From NCBI GenBank assembly GCA_004431415.1, contig QPMI01000561.1:1-64000 (forward strand): a DNA stretch of 64,000 nucleotides, written 5' to 3'. Shown here in pieces: positions 50,955-62,116 of the stretch. The notes below the pieces were generated by a model. That model did not search any database, was not told the DNA's origin, and was given only the letters and a program-made list of their open reading frames with translations. The DNA is from Cyanophora paradoxa (Eukaryota > Glaucocystophyceae > Cyanophorales > Cyanophoraceae). Numbering within the stretch: the first letter of the stretch is position 1; each line of letters starts with the position of its first letter. Position numbers and translations under genes: made by a program.

Positions 50955-53500
50955 GTGCACACCTCCAGAACGCGCGCCGAGGCAGCACGCCCGCCAAAGT
51001 CTGACACGCCTCCCGGTCCGCAGAAGTCAGAGAAGGCCAAAGACCCGCGCCGGCATACCGAAGACGCGGATGGCGCCCCTAGCCGGGCTCAGAAGTCCCC
51101 GGCTCTGGCCGAGTCCCTCCAGAACCTGAACCTCGCCTCGGCCCCGAAGATCGTCCAGAACCTCCTCGCCGAAATCCGGTCGAAGTTCCCCACTCCAGAC
51201 GGCTCGCCGGCGGACCTGGACCAGATTCACTCGGCCTATGCACCTCCCGTCTGGTGACTGCCTCTCAATCCTGCGGCACGCAACCTGACCGAGTTCGCGA
51301 CTCACACGGGCGCCCGCAGTACTGCCAGCAACTGCCGGCAGGAGCGCTAAAGCCGATCCCGCTCGATGACCCGTACTGGGATTCGCCGGAGAACGCCCTG
51401 CGCTCAATCGTAGCGAACTGGATCTTCCACGCGGAAGGCACCATCCGGCGGCATGAAGAATATGAAAACGCCCGGCTCGCTGAGGCGGCGGCCCGCAACC
51501 AGCAGCACGCGCAACAACAGCAGCAGCAGCAGCTGCAGCAGCAGCTGCAGCAGCAGCAGCAGCAGCAGCAACAGCTCAATCAGAACGCGGACCCGGCCGC
51601 GAGGAACGCCGCCGCGCCCTCGAAGCCGCCGCCCTCGCCGCCGAAAACGATCTGACAGATGAGGAGCTCGGTGCCGCCCGGCGCCTCCAGTTCCGCGCCG
51701 AAATCGATGCGGAACAGCTACTTCAGATCGCCGATTCCCCGGTGGACGCCAACTCGCCGGAAGGTCGGGCGGAAGCTGAAAAGCTTCTCAATGCCGCGCT
51801 CGGAGACCTCGCCCTGCTGCGAGAGGCGCCCGCTGACTACCGCTCGATCGGCCGCACCGGCGAACGGCTCATGCTCCGCGTCGGCTTCACGTCGCGCGAG
51901 GCTCAGCGGGCGTTCTGCAGTGCCAAGCTCCCATGCGTGCGCCTGGGCTGCGCGCCACCCGGGACGGCCGCTGATTCGCCCCGCCAGTTTCTCTTGGATG
52001 CGGCCACGGAGACATACCTCGCTCGTCGGCCTTTCTACAAAGAAGAGCGTATGGACGACGAAGACGTCAAAAACCGAACCTTCCAGGCCCTTGACATACC
52101 CCTAGACGCGCGCACGAACGAAATCATAGACGGGCTCGAAGAGCTCATGAAAGAGGCGAGCCTCGCCTGCCATCGCGTCGGCGGACGGCTGATCCTCGCC
52201 CCGCCGCGCCAGATCCTGGGAGACAGCGCCGCGGAAGTCTACGACGAACACCCAACGCTGCTCGGAGACCTCAAGATCGACTACGTGCAGAAGAAACAAC
52301 GCATCGCGGATAACAACGCCAAACGTGTACGCAGTTGCCTGCCGCGGCTAGCGCGCTGGGCCCCTCCCGCGCCCCACTTCACGAGCCCGGCAGGCCGTGT
52401 TCACAGTCCCGCCGGCCCCCAAGCTCATTGCGGCCCTCCCGCGCCTCCACTCTTGGGTAAAGCTGCGGACCCTTGTCCGCATCCGACCGGGCCGCGATCT
52501 CCCCCGGAGATGACGCCAGCGAACGCGCTGACGCTAGCGGGGGTGCCGCCCGAAGCCAAGATCAGCGGACTTGCCAAGCTCCTGGCCTCGCTCGAAGTGG
52601 ACCGTGTGGTCTGGTACAGCAAGGCGATCCCGAGACCGGGGCAGGCCGCACAGTCGGGACCGCGGACGTGCAGCGCTGGCAGGAGTCCCACTCCGCCTTC
52701 GACCCCGACCCCCTGCTCGCCTGGACGGCCTTCAGCCGCGTGCCGTTTGTCCACCTCGTCTTCCGGACGGCCGACGCGCTTGCCGCAACCAAGCAGATCT
52801 ATCTCGGCCCGGCGGCGGACCCGATGCACGACGACGAGGACGACATCCCGCCCAGCGAGGCGTACCCGCCCGCCACGGCCGCAAGTTCGCGGGTCGCTAT
52901 ATAGTCGTCCCCTTCGAGGTTCCCCCTCGCCCGCCCGGCCCGCCCTCCCTGGCGCGCCTAAGGGTCTGCAGCGCTACATGTGCCCTGACTGCGCGGCCCG
53001 GAGGCCCTGGACACGCTCGCTGGCCTTCTCAAGGAAGGGCGGGCGCTGGATGACGTGTCCCATTCGCCGCCGGAGCGGGACGGCGACCGCAAGTGCAAGC
53101 CCGCCACGACGAACGCCGCAAGGCCATCGCGGATGCCCGCGAAGCCGACCGCCGCCAGCGCGAAGAGCAGCGCCGGCAGGCCCAGTCCGGCGCCACCAAG
53201 CAGCGCCTGGAGGAGAGGCAGCGCCGAGCGGAGGCGCAGCGGGAGCAGGCGGCCGAGGCGGCGGCGACCTCTCAGGAGGTTCTCGCCGCGATGGGGGAGG
53301 CTCCGGCGCTCGGCCCAACACCTACATGGAGGCGGCCGCCAGGGGGCGCGGCGCGAGCCGCGGGACGAGCCGCGGGCTGGGCCGCGGAGCCGGCCGGGGA
53401 GCGGGGCGCGGCGCCAGTCTGGGCGGCGGTGGGCGAACCGGGGCGGGGCGCAGACGGGCCCACCCCATGCCGGGCGCCCGCAGTCGACGGGCCCGTCTAA
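50955..53500 (+). pseudogene. Retrotransposon ORF1 region (coiled coil, poly-Q, RG-rich tail), frameshifted
   Basis: Successive frames carry a proline/lysine-rich start (50,955-51,257), a YWDSPENALRSIVANWIFHA helix with a poly-glutamine tract (CAG repeats about 51,515-51,571), a 200-codon well-formed domain at 51,742-52,330 (LLNAALGDLALLREAPADYR, EEAEMKEASLAC-like helices), ALTLAGVPPEAKISGLAKLL, VPFVHLVFRTADALAATKQI, and a basic coiled coil (53,093 onward; READRRQREEQRRQAQSG). It ends in GRGASRGTSRGLGRGAGRG-type repeats. Coiled coil plus RG-rich tail is typical of nucleic-acid-binding ORF1 proteins. No CCHC knuckle is seen. At least four frame changes are needed to read through. Confidence 0.6.
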
Positions 53501-53898
53501 GCGCCCGCGAAACGCCTAGACTAGAGCTTCTCTTTCGTCAGCTAGTTCGACTGCAGCTGTGCGCATGTGTTGCAGTAGTACGTGAACGGAGGTGGCAGAA
53601 CTACGCCCCGCCCGAGTACTGGTATCAGAGAGTCGGCGCGCGAAGACGGTGGCGGCTGTGCCTGCGCCACCCGCACTCGCAAGCCGACGCCGGCGCCGCG
53701 CCACGCGTGAGCCCAGCGCTAGCTTGGCTGACCCGGGCCGGCTAGCCCCGGATCCGGAGTCCGGACTCCGGAGGCGTTGCCGGTCGGCTGCCGCGCAATT
53801 AACAATCCTTATGACTAGGATCCGGACCATGCATATACACATGTACACGAGTCCCGGAGAATGGACCACACGTACCCCCACCAGAATCCACCCCGCCA

Positions 53899-56800
53899 TG
53901 GCGACGCCGGAGCCGGCGCCCCGCCCGACCCTCGCGCAACTCATGGCGACCGGCGAATACAATGACGTTACATACGAAGTAGCCGTCGACGACCCGGCCA
54001 TCCGCGTCTTGCAAAGCGTCCTCGGCCTACACCACGCACTCTTCCACCCTAGTCACGGGTTGCTAGTGCTGCCGGGTACTTTCGAAACCATAGAAGCGGT
54101 CAGCTCAAACTGCCGCGGCCACGAGCTCTGGATCAAAGCTCGGACCTCGCTCCTTGGACGAAAGGCGGGCCGCGCCGCCGCGGACGCATTGGCATTCAAT
54201 GGTCGGGCCTCGTGGGCCACCTGGACGCCCGGTGCGGAGGTGCACCGCCAGGGAACAGCCCCTCATCCCGTGCCCTTGCCGCCCGCACCCTCACTGCCTC
54301 GCACCGTCGCAGACACACCAGTACCGGCTGGAAGAGACCCGTGACTGCGCAACGCTGGGCAGTAAGCTGCGCGCCCTGCGCCCCAGACGCCGCGGAGGCG
54401 TCGACGGCGCCCCCTGAAAGACACGCAGGCCGCCACCCGTCCCCCACGCCGGCTCCAGAAAGGAGGCAGGACCGCCCGACATGCCCCCGCACACACTTGC
54501 TATCGGTAGATCTCCACCCCCTGGCTATCCCGCCATGAGTGTGACAACAGCGGAACCACCAATAACACTACGTGATATCTTCCCACCTGCCCACTACGCC
54601 CGAGACAGCCCGCTTGTGGGCCCGTCACCCTCGCTTATGCGCAACAAGCCCGCGGGGCACCTAAGGGTGGTAACATTTAACGTGCGGGGCACGTCCGAGG
54701 GCCGGCTCCAGCAGGCCGAAGACTTCGCCGTGAAGTGGGGGGTCGACGTGATGGCTCTCCAAGAGCTCTCAGTCACGCGCGCTGAACTGCACTCGGCGCT
54801 CTTCACCCCGGCAGCGGAACCCGGCAAGCCCCCCACGAGCTCGATCACGCGAGGCCGCCTAATCCACTCAATTAAGAAAACAAACCGAAAGGAAACGGAG
54901 CGGCGCTATGGTGGCGGCGCCCTGGGCGCGGCACATTGCGCGTCACTATAGCTACCCGGGCCGGCTTGCCGGCTGTGAAATGCGCTTCAAGGGAAACCGC
55001 CAGCTCTTCGTAGTGAGCGTCTACATGCCGGCCACCCAACGGAAGCCTGAGCACAAGACCGATCAGGCGGCGCTCATCGAATGCATCGAGCGCATCTACG
55101 CGGACTTCCGATCGCGCTCGTCCGCGCACCTCATCCTTCTCGGCGACTGGAACTCCGTGAAGACGCCGGCCACGTCCGCATCCGCGCGGACGATTCGTCC
55201 AGTCCTGGACGCCTGAACGCGAGTGGTGGGGAAAGCTGTCCGGCACCTGGGCGCTAGTTGACGCGGCGTCACAGAAAGGCCACGAACACGAAGTTACCTT
55301 CATCAGGCGCGGCCCGAACCCGCACGGCGCCGAAGAGGAGGCGGGGACGACGACGCCGACGACTCGGATTCGGAACAGGACCAGCAAATGGACGGGCCCG
55401 CCGTCGCCGAAGACGCCGCGGCCCTCTCGGCAGGACGTATCGATGCGGTGTTACACTCTGCAGGTCTCGCGCCAGCGCTCCTGGCGGTGCACCCGCTGCC
55501 GCCAGAGGTGGCGCTACCGCACCCCTCTGACCACTTCCGGTCATGGCCGACTACGATCTGCTCAAAGCCGAACTCGTCAGGCCGCCCGAGGGCGAGGCCC
55601 GCCCGGCGCACCCGCCGCCGCTCTTCGCACCGCACTTGCTGGAGAAGGAGAAGCTGCCGGCCTTCCGAAAGGCTGTAGAAGACCGTCTGCAAGCTCTGGA
55701 AAACGATCTTGAGAAAGCGCTGGGCGCGGCGGGCACGGAACATGAGCGCAGGGACCGGGTCAGCTCTCTCTACCGACAGGCCACGGAGGCGGTGCTGGCG
55801 CTCGCTAAGGAACACAAATGCTTGAAAGCCCGAGGATCGCGCCCGCCCACTCGCAGAACGGTGCCGTGGCAGCTGGTCATGTCCAAGAAAGTGGAGCGCC
55901 TGATCGCTGGATGGTCTGTTGAAGCGCCCGGAGGTTTGCCGTCGGCCCCGCTGGTCGCCCGGATCGAGAAACTGGAGGCTCTCATCAAAGGGCTCGTCCC
56001 CGGACCCGAACCCATGCCCCGCCGCCCGTACGCGACGCTGACGACGAGGCGCCGTTCCCGGGGCGCTACGTAGCGTGGCGGCTATACTTCCGGTCGCTGA
56101 ACGCGTGGCGCAACCGCGTCCGCCGGCGCCACCAACACGAGACGCGCGCAGAAAAGCAGCGACAGATCCAGGAATTCGTTACTGCGCGCCAGGCCCGGTT
56201 TGCAGACCCGCGCAAACTGCGCAGCTATCTAGACTCCATTCTGGAGCGGTCCAGGGGGGAGCCGATCATGCACGTCACCCGCCTCGCGCGCGAAGGCAAC
56301 TTCTATGAAATTTACACGGCACCCGAGGAGGTGAAGGCAGTGATGGCGGAGCACTGGCGTCAGTGGTGTGCGAAGAGAAACCCCCTGGTAGGGGGCACAG
56401 CGGACTCAATACCCGACTCCCAGCTAGCTTTCCTGCCCCTGACTTCTGGCGCGCGCTCTACCGCCCCCTCGGGACGCACGTGTGACCGCGGAAGCCTTCG
56501 CGGGTGTCATGACTGAACCTACGTACGAAGAACTAGGGGCACACGTGCGCTCGCTCACGGACGGAGCGGGAGGGCCCTCCAACTGCACGAACGCGATCCT
56601 GAAGACGCTCTGGAACCTCGACCTGCCGGACGCCATGGATCCAGAGGCGTACCCCCCCCGCGGTCGTCGGCTCCTGATGGCCATCGTCTGCGAGGCCCTC
56701 CGCCTGCGCGACCTGCCCGCCGAGATGTGTGAGAGCAATATCTTCGGGATCCCCAAGAACGGGAGCTGGGACGGAGACATTGAAGGGAACCTCCGCCCGA

Positions 56801-59800
56801 TCACGCTGCAGGAAGTTGGCCTCAAGCTAACGACGGGCCTCGTCACGAAACGGCTAGCCGAGGCCATCGAGAAGCACGGAATCCTTAAGGGGGTAAATTA
56901 TGGCTTCAGGAAAGCTAAGGCGACAGACGATGCCCTTCACCTAATGGTCGCTATTCTAGAGGACGCTAAGGAGCACCGCAAGCCCATCTACCTCTTGCTA
57001 CAGGATATCAGGCGGGCGTACGATTCAGTTTCCTGGGCCAGCATGGAGCTCTCCCTCCGACGCATTGGGGCCCCGAGACGTACATCGACCTGCACCGCAA
57101 CATATTCGAACGACGCCGGGCGCGAGCTATCACGGGCCACGGACTGTCAGACGTGTTTGAACTCGAATGTGGGCTCCCGCAGGGCGGCATCGAATCCCCG
57201 CTCCACTGGCTCATCTTCTACGATGCCTTGCTCTGCGCTCAACAAGAATTGGACAGGCTCGAGCAGGAAAAGGGGGCGCGGGGTCGCGTACGTCATGGGC
57301 GTGGGCGAAGACGACGCGGACTTCGCCCCCGCACGGGTGACCGGGAGCGCCTACGCGGACGACACGCAGTGGATGAGCGGATCGGCCGAAGGGATCCAGA
57401 TGCTCGCGGACGTGGCGTCTGAATTCTTCCGCCTGCACGACATCGCAGTCAACGCGCGGAAAACAGAGTTTGCGTACAACAACGTCTCACCGGAGCCTGA
57501 ACCCCCGCTACTCGGCAACCCCGCGTCCCGGTCGGCAAGAAGCTGAAACCGGGCGAGCATTTCAAGCTGCTCGGCGTCTATCTGACCGCGAACCTGTCGT
57601 GAAGGAGCAGATCAGACAGATGGAAGCGCAGGCTCGCGAGACGGTGGCGGTCATAGCTCGTAAGCAGCTGACCGCGCAAGAGGCCTGCTACGTTGTCGAG
57701 GCCGTCGTGCAGGCGCGGATCGCCTACGGGCTCAAAGTGACGCCGCTCACAGAGAAGCAGTGCGATCGCCTAGATGCCATCTGGATGCGCGTGGTTAAGC
57801 ACCATGGGGCCTGGCGGCATCGACTTCCAACTACGCGCTCTGGAGCCACGGCACGTACAGCCTGCCGCGCACAGCGCACCTGATGGCCAAGAACCAAATC
57901 ACGGATCTGCTCGTGCGGCTCTGTGGAGAACCGGAAGAGCTGCTATCCCAGGTGATGTTGCACCGCATCCGAGACCTCCAGCGAAAGCTAGGCGTCCCGC
58001 TGCTGCCGACCGAGTTCCTGAACGCCCCAGTGTCACGCCAGCTTGCTCGATCGAACGCAATCGCCGCAGTGATGCCGCTCCTGCAGCGCCGGCTCTACCG
58101 GATCCAGTCCAACCACGCCCGCTTCCTGTTTACGCCGTACCCCCCGCAGCCACTTGGCCCGACCCCGCGGAACTGCGCCGGGAATTCGTGCTTGCCTCAC
58201 ACATTCCCCGGAAGTGTTCAGCACGGCCGCGCCCGCCCTCCACCGCGCACGGCTCTACTGGATGTCCGACGTCACGGCGCGCGATGGGGAACGCCTCTGC
58301 ACCTGGCGAGACCTGCACCTCCGCGCCCCTGCGGCACGCTCCCTTGGGCAGCGCCCGCCTGGTGGAAGGCGGTGGCCAAGGCCCTCACGATCGACGAGCG
58401 CGGTTCGGGCGCCCTCCGATACCCCATGCGGCAACCGCCCGGTACCCTTCCTCGGCCATGGTACAGCTTCCGGGCGGGGCAAGGAAGTTAATTCACCAAC
58501 CGGGAGACTTCGTCTGCTACTACGACCTCGCAACGATTCACGAGACGGATGCGGTACCGGAAATCGGCCGGGTCCGCTCCGCCGAGGCTGAGGCCGGCAG
58601 CCTAGTAGCGACGGAGTGCCGGCTGGAGCACTGGGTCCCCGTCCCAGAAGAGGCCGACGACGAGGCCGACGGAGCCTACTGCCGCTGCGATGGCCACTGT
58701 CAGCTCGGACCCCGCGAAGGGCCGCCCGCCCCAGCTGCGCGCCGCTTTAATATCGTACCGGGAGAGGGCCGCCGCCACTGGCACGACGACCACGTCTGCC
58801 CTCAAGGCGCCGGCGCGGCCTGCCGGGCGACGAGCACCTGCGATGACGAGGGCAAGTACGGGACGGCGGTGGGAGGATGGGTAGAGCACGCGTCCGCACT
58901 CTGCACGATCCCCGGCACGGTGGAGCTAGTAGAAGTGTCGGGCGCCCCCGTGGAAGAATGCGAGGGGCAGGTACAGACGCGCTCGGGGCGCGCCAGTCGC
59001 CAGGTCCTGCGCCAAGCCCGTCTTGAATACTTCAAGCCCTCCAGGCAGGCGGCCGCGACCATCACTGCGCACCGATGGCGGATGCTGCTGCAGGCAAAGC
59101 AGGAGGGCGATGAGCGGGTCAACTGGCACCTCCTCTCCGAGCCCGACGCCGCTCACCTCGCCACGCTCGAGGCGAACCCGCCCGACTTGCCCCCCTGCCG
59201 CAAGATGAAGCGCCCCCGGTCAGCTCCAACAAGGAGGCGCGCGAGCTATATTACTATCAGGCCGACCCGTACAGTTGGGTTGCATACCTGGAGACCTGGA
59301 AGGGCCTCGAAGCCCGCTACCGCAAAGAGCACCTGGAGGCCGAGGCGGCGCCTGGCGGCTCATACGTGGCCGACGCCCCAGCGTACGCCTGGACGGACGG
59401 GAGCCTGAAAGAGGGCCAGACGGTTAACGCTCGCGCGGGCTACGCAGTACACTGGCCGGAAACGGACCTCAGAACTGGCGCAAGCCTGCACCCGCCGGGT
59501 ATCCTCACGGACTTCTTTGCCCGGCTCCGGGGCCTGCAGGAGATCAACAAGGCGGAACTCCAGGCGGCGCTTATGGCTGACCTGCTCTCGCCTTTCGGAG
59601 CGGTTCTACACGTCGACAACATGAACGCGATCCGCTGGTACTCCGATTTCGTCCAGCACGCGAGCTGCCGCAGCCCGCGGGAATACATCCGGCACGCCTG
59701 CTCCGCGGAACTGTACGCATGGAGCAAGCTCAGGACAATGCTAGAGGAGCGCGGGCGGCCGCTCAAACTCGTCAAAGTCAAAGCGCACGCAAAGGGCGAC

Positions 59801-61085
59801 GCCCGCGACCCCCACAACGACGTCGCGGACGCCGGAGCGAACGTGGCGGCCGACCTGGAGCTGGCGGACGAACACCGGCATGAGCCTCTCTTTCTGCCGC
59901 CGGCCTTCAGCATGCCTGCGGTGCTCACCATCAGCGACCCGACGGGCGCACACGACGGGTGGAAGGGACCCCAAGGCACACATGGACGCACTTCACGAAC
60001 ACCAGACGCACTTTGCCTGGACCCAACAACCGCTGGCTGGCGCGCTCCTGCGCCGAGGCGCCGACGGCGCAGACATAGCAGGGCTATATGCGGAAACGAG
60101 CGTAGGTTCCCGATTCCAAGGCGCCAATGGAGCCCGCAACGCGCTATTCAAGTTTCGGACGCAGCTGCTCTGTAGCTCGCTACCAGCGAACGAAGTCCGG
60201 GTACGTGACCAGAAGGAACTCTACGCCGCCTGCAACCCTGGGGGACGCTGTGCGGGCTGCGCCACCAGAACGCCGCTCCCTCGTGCAGAGACTAGCGGCC
60301 CGACAGCCTCACAGAACAGCCAGACTGCAACAGAGGCCTCGCATGCTCAACCAGCAGCGGGCGCCAGCCGCCCGATCCGGGCACCGACGGCTCTCACCGC
60401 AGGCCCGACTGAAACTTTCCCGCACGTCTTCCTGTGCCCGGGTCCGCATGCGGTCGCGCACCGCGCGGAGACTGCTCGCGAACTGAACCGACTTCTGCTC
60501 TGCGCATACAGAGAGGCCCACGGCCTCACAGCGCCGCCAGCAGGAGCCCTCCTTGCTCCCGACCTGGTCCCAATCTTCCTCCGCGTCGCGGACGACGACA
60601 CCGAGGCGCGCAGCTACGATGGTAGGCCGTACGCGTATCCGCGCCTCTGGGTGCTCCAGGGCCTTGCTCCGCAGAGTCTAGAAAGCGCCCTCACACGCTG
60701 CCTGAACCTTGCACCCCGGTACGCGGCACGCGCAGCTAAACGCGTTCGGCAAACGCTTCTGGAACGGGCCCGACGCCTCTGGTCACGTCGCTGCGAAATC
60801 AACGCGGAGTGGGAACGCGACTGCCGCGTCTCCCAGGCCTCAAAGAAGCGACCGCGCCCGCCCCGCACGGGCGCCCGCGCCCGAGAGCGGGCCCGCGGCC
60901 CCCGGACCTGTAAGGAAGTCTGCGCCGCCTGCGACGGGCCGATTCGCCTTCACAATCTACTCAACGCCGCTCGGAACGCAGACTGCCCACCGGAGTACGC
61001 GGGCTGGAAGGCGGCGCTCCGTGCCCAAGAGCTCTACGATTGCGTCAAGGTACGCCCTTGGGAGTCACATCCTAGCCCGCTCTAA
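53899..61085 (+). pseudogene. Retrotransposon ORF2: APE endonuclease, reverse transcriptase, RNase H; frameshifted
   Basis: The endonuclease (54,660-55,560) has LRVVTFNVRG, DVMALQELSV, a FVVSVYMPATQ strand, LILLGDWN and SDH. The reverse transcriptase (56,480-57,880) has NLRPITLQEVGLKLTTGLVT, LLLQDIRRAYDSVSW, GLPQGGIESPLHW and the catalytic AYADDTQW. The RNase H (59,366-60,000) has AYAWTDGS, INKAELQAAL, VLHVDNMNA and NDVADAGAN, giving the D-E-D-D set. The last part (to 61,085) includes ETFPHVFLCPGPHAVAHR, a zinc-knuckle-like C-terminus, and a second C/H cluster (CAACDGPIRLHNLL). Frame changes occur near 54,950, 55,216, 57,070-57,160 and 57,545, so the protein cannot be made from this copy. It is a LINE with an added RNase H. 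Confidence 0.78.
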
Positions 61086-62116
61086 ACGGTACCCCGAGCC
61101 GCGCGAAAGGGGGGGGGGGGGGGGGGGGCTACGTCGGGAGGAGACTCTCGACACCACCTACCTACTACTTCACCATACCTAGTCCTCGAGAAACTTACCT
61201 GATCTACTCTTAGCCTCGCACACACTAGATATAGCCGCCCCGACCGACTCGCTGGGCCCCGCCCAAGCGAGCGCCTGCCTTGCCTCCCTCTCCCGCTCTG
61301 CCCTCCCGCTCGCTCTCTTGGCCCTGCCTCCCATTCACGACCTCGCCCGCGCTCCTCGCGCCTCGACAGGGAGGGAACGATGGATCGGAAGGCTTGGCGG
61401 AAGGCTTCGGCTGGTCGTTGCACCCACCAGATACCCCGGCCATCGTGCCAGGACCGTGGGTTGAAGGACCGCCGCGGAGGGGGGCTCGCAATTGCCCGCG
61501 GCGGGGTGCGGCGGCTGGTTCGAGGCTGGAAGCCCTGCTGACCGAGAAATCCGACCCTCCCCCTCCCCGCCACGGCCGGCGCCGACCTTCTCCGTCCCGC
61601 CCCACTTCTTCCCGCAACGTCCCCCTCGCCTCATTCCCCTCGGCCCCTCTACGCCGACGTGCTTCCACCCGCGCTTCGGCGAGCGGCCCCTCGACGCGGA
61701 GCCCGCCGCGCTAGCTGTAGTCGCGGCCGCGTCGAGAGTAGGCAGATTAGACCGCGGGTCCGTCCTGGCTTTCCTACCGTACAGTAGAACAGCCCGCGAG
61801 CTCCGGACGTCCCGACGGTCCCTAGGCAGGCAGCACTAGCAGTAGTAGTGTTTTAATTTACCTCCCTCTCGTAGACCCTGGGTAGTCCTCTCGGTAGCCT
61901 AGTCCTAAGCTAGGCTAGATGTATAGGTAGTAGCTCTCCGCTCTGGGTTAGCTTTGCTTTAGTTTACGTCTCCTTGACTAGCTCCACCCTGTCCGATGGC
62001 TGATAGGTTCCCTACCCGGCGTAACCAGTAGGCTCATCTTTCGACTTGACACTTTACGGACTCCTCAGTTCTATCATTAGCCGTATTGTCTCGGTGTGTG
62101 CGAATTCACTAATTAA
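61086..62116 (+). other. 3' region of the retrotransposon
   Basis: About 1 kb without coding style, starting with the TAA after the RNase H/zinc region and the 20-base G run at 61,109-61,128. The part from 61,850 has a T/C-rich, CTAG-containing texture (CCTAGTCCTAAGCTAGGCTAG) that could fold. The 3' terminus is TGCGAATTCACTAATTAA immediately before the duplicated target site. Confidence 0.6.

Larger units (their letters stand above)
50549..62116 (+). mobile_element. Non-LTR (LINE-like) retrotransposon, about 11.6 kb
   Basis: The element lies in sense with the host gene, between perfect 18-bp duplications. It has a 5' region (50,549-50,950), an ORF1 zone with coiled coil and RG repeats (50,955-53,500), and an ORF2 zone with APE-type endonuclease, reverse transcriptase, RNase H and a cysteine/histidine C-terminus (53,899-61,085). 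A 1.0-kb 3' region with a 20-base G run ends in CACTAATTAA with no poly-A tail. There are no long terminal repeats. Reading frames change several times in both ORF zones, so the copy is probably inactive, although the identical duplications point to a fairly recent insertion. Confidence 0.82.

Noticed and set aside
51515-51571. CAG repeat as a possible CRISPR or satellite array
   Set aside because: It is a simple trinucleotide run coding poly-Gln within retrotransposon ORF1; there are no spacer-like units.
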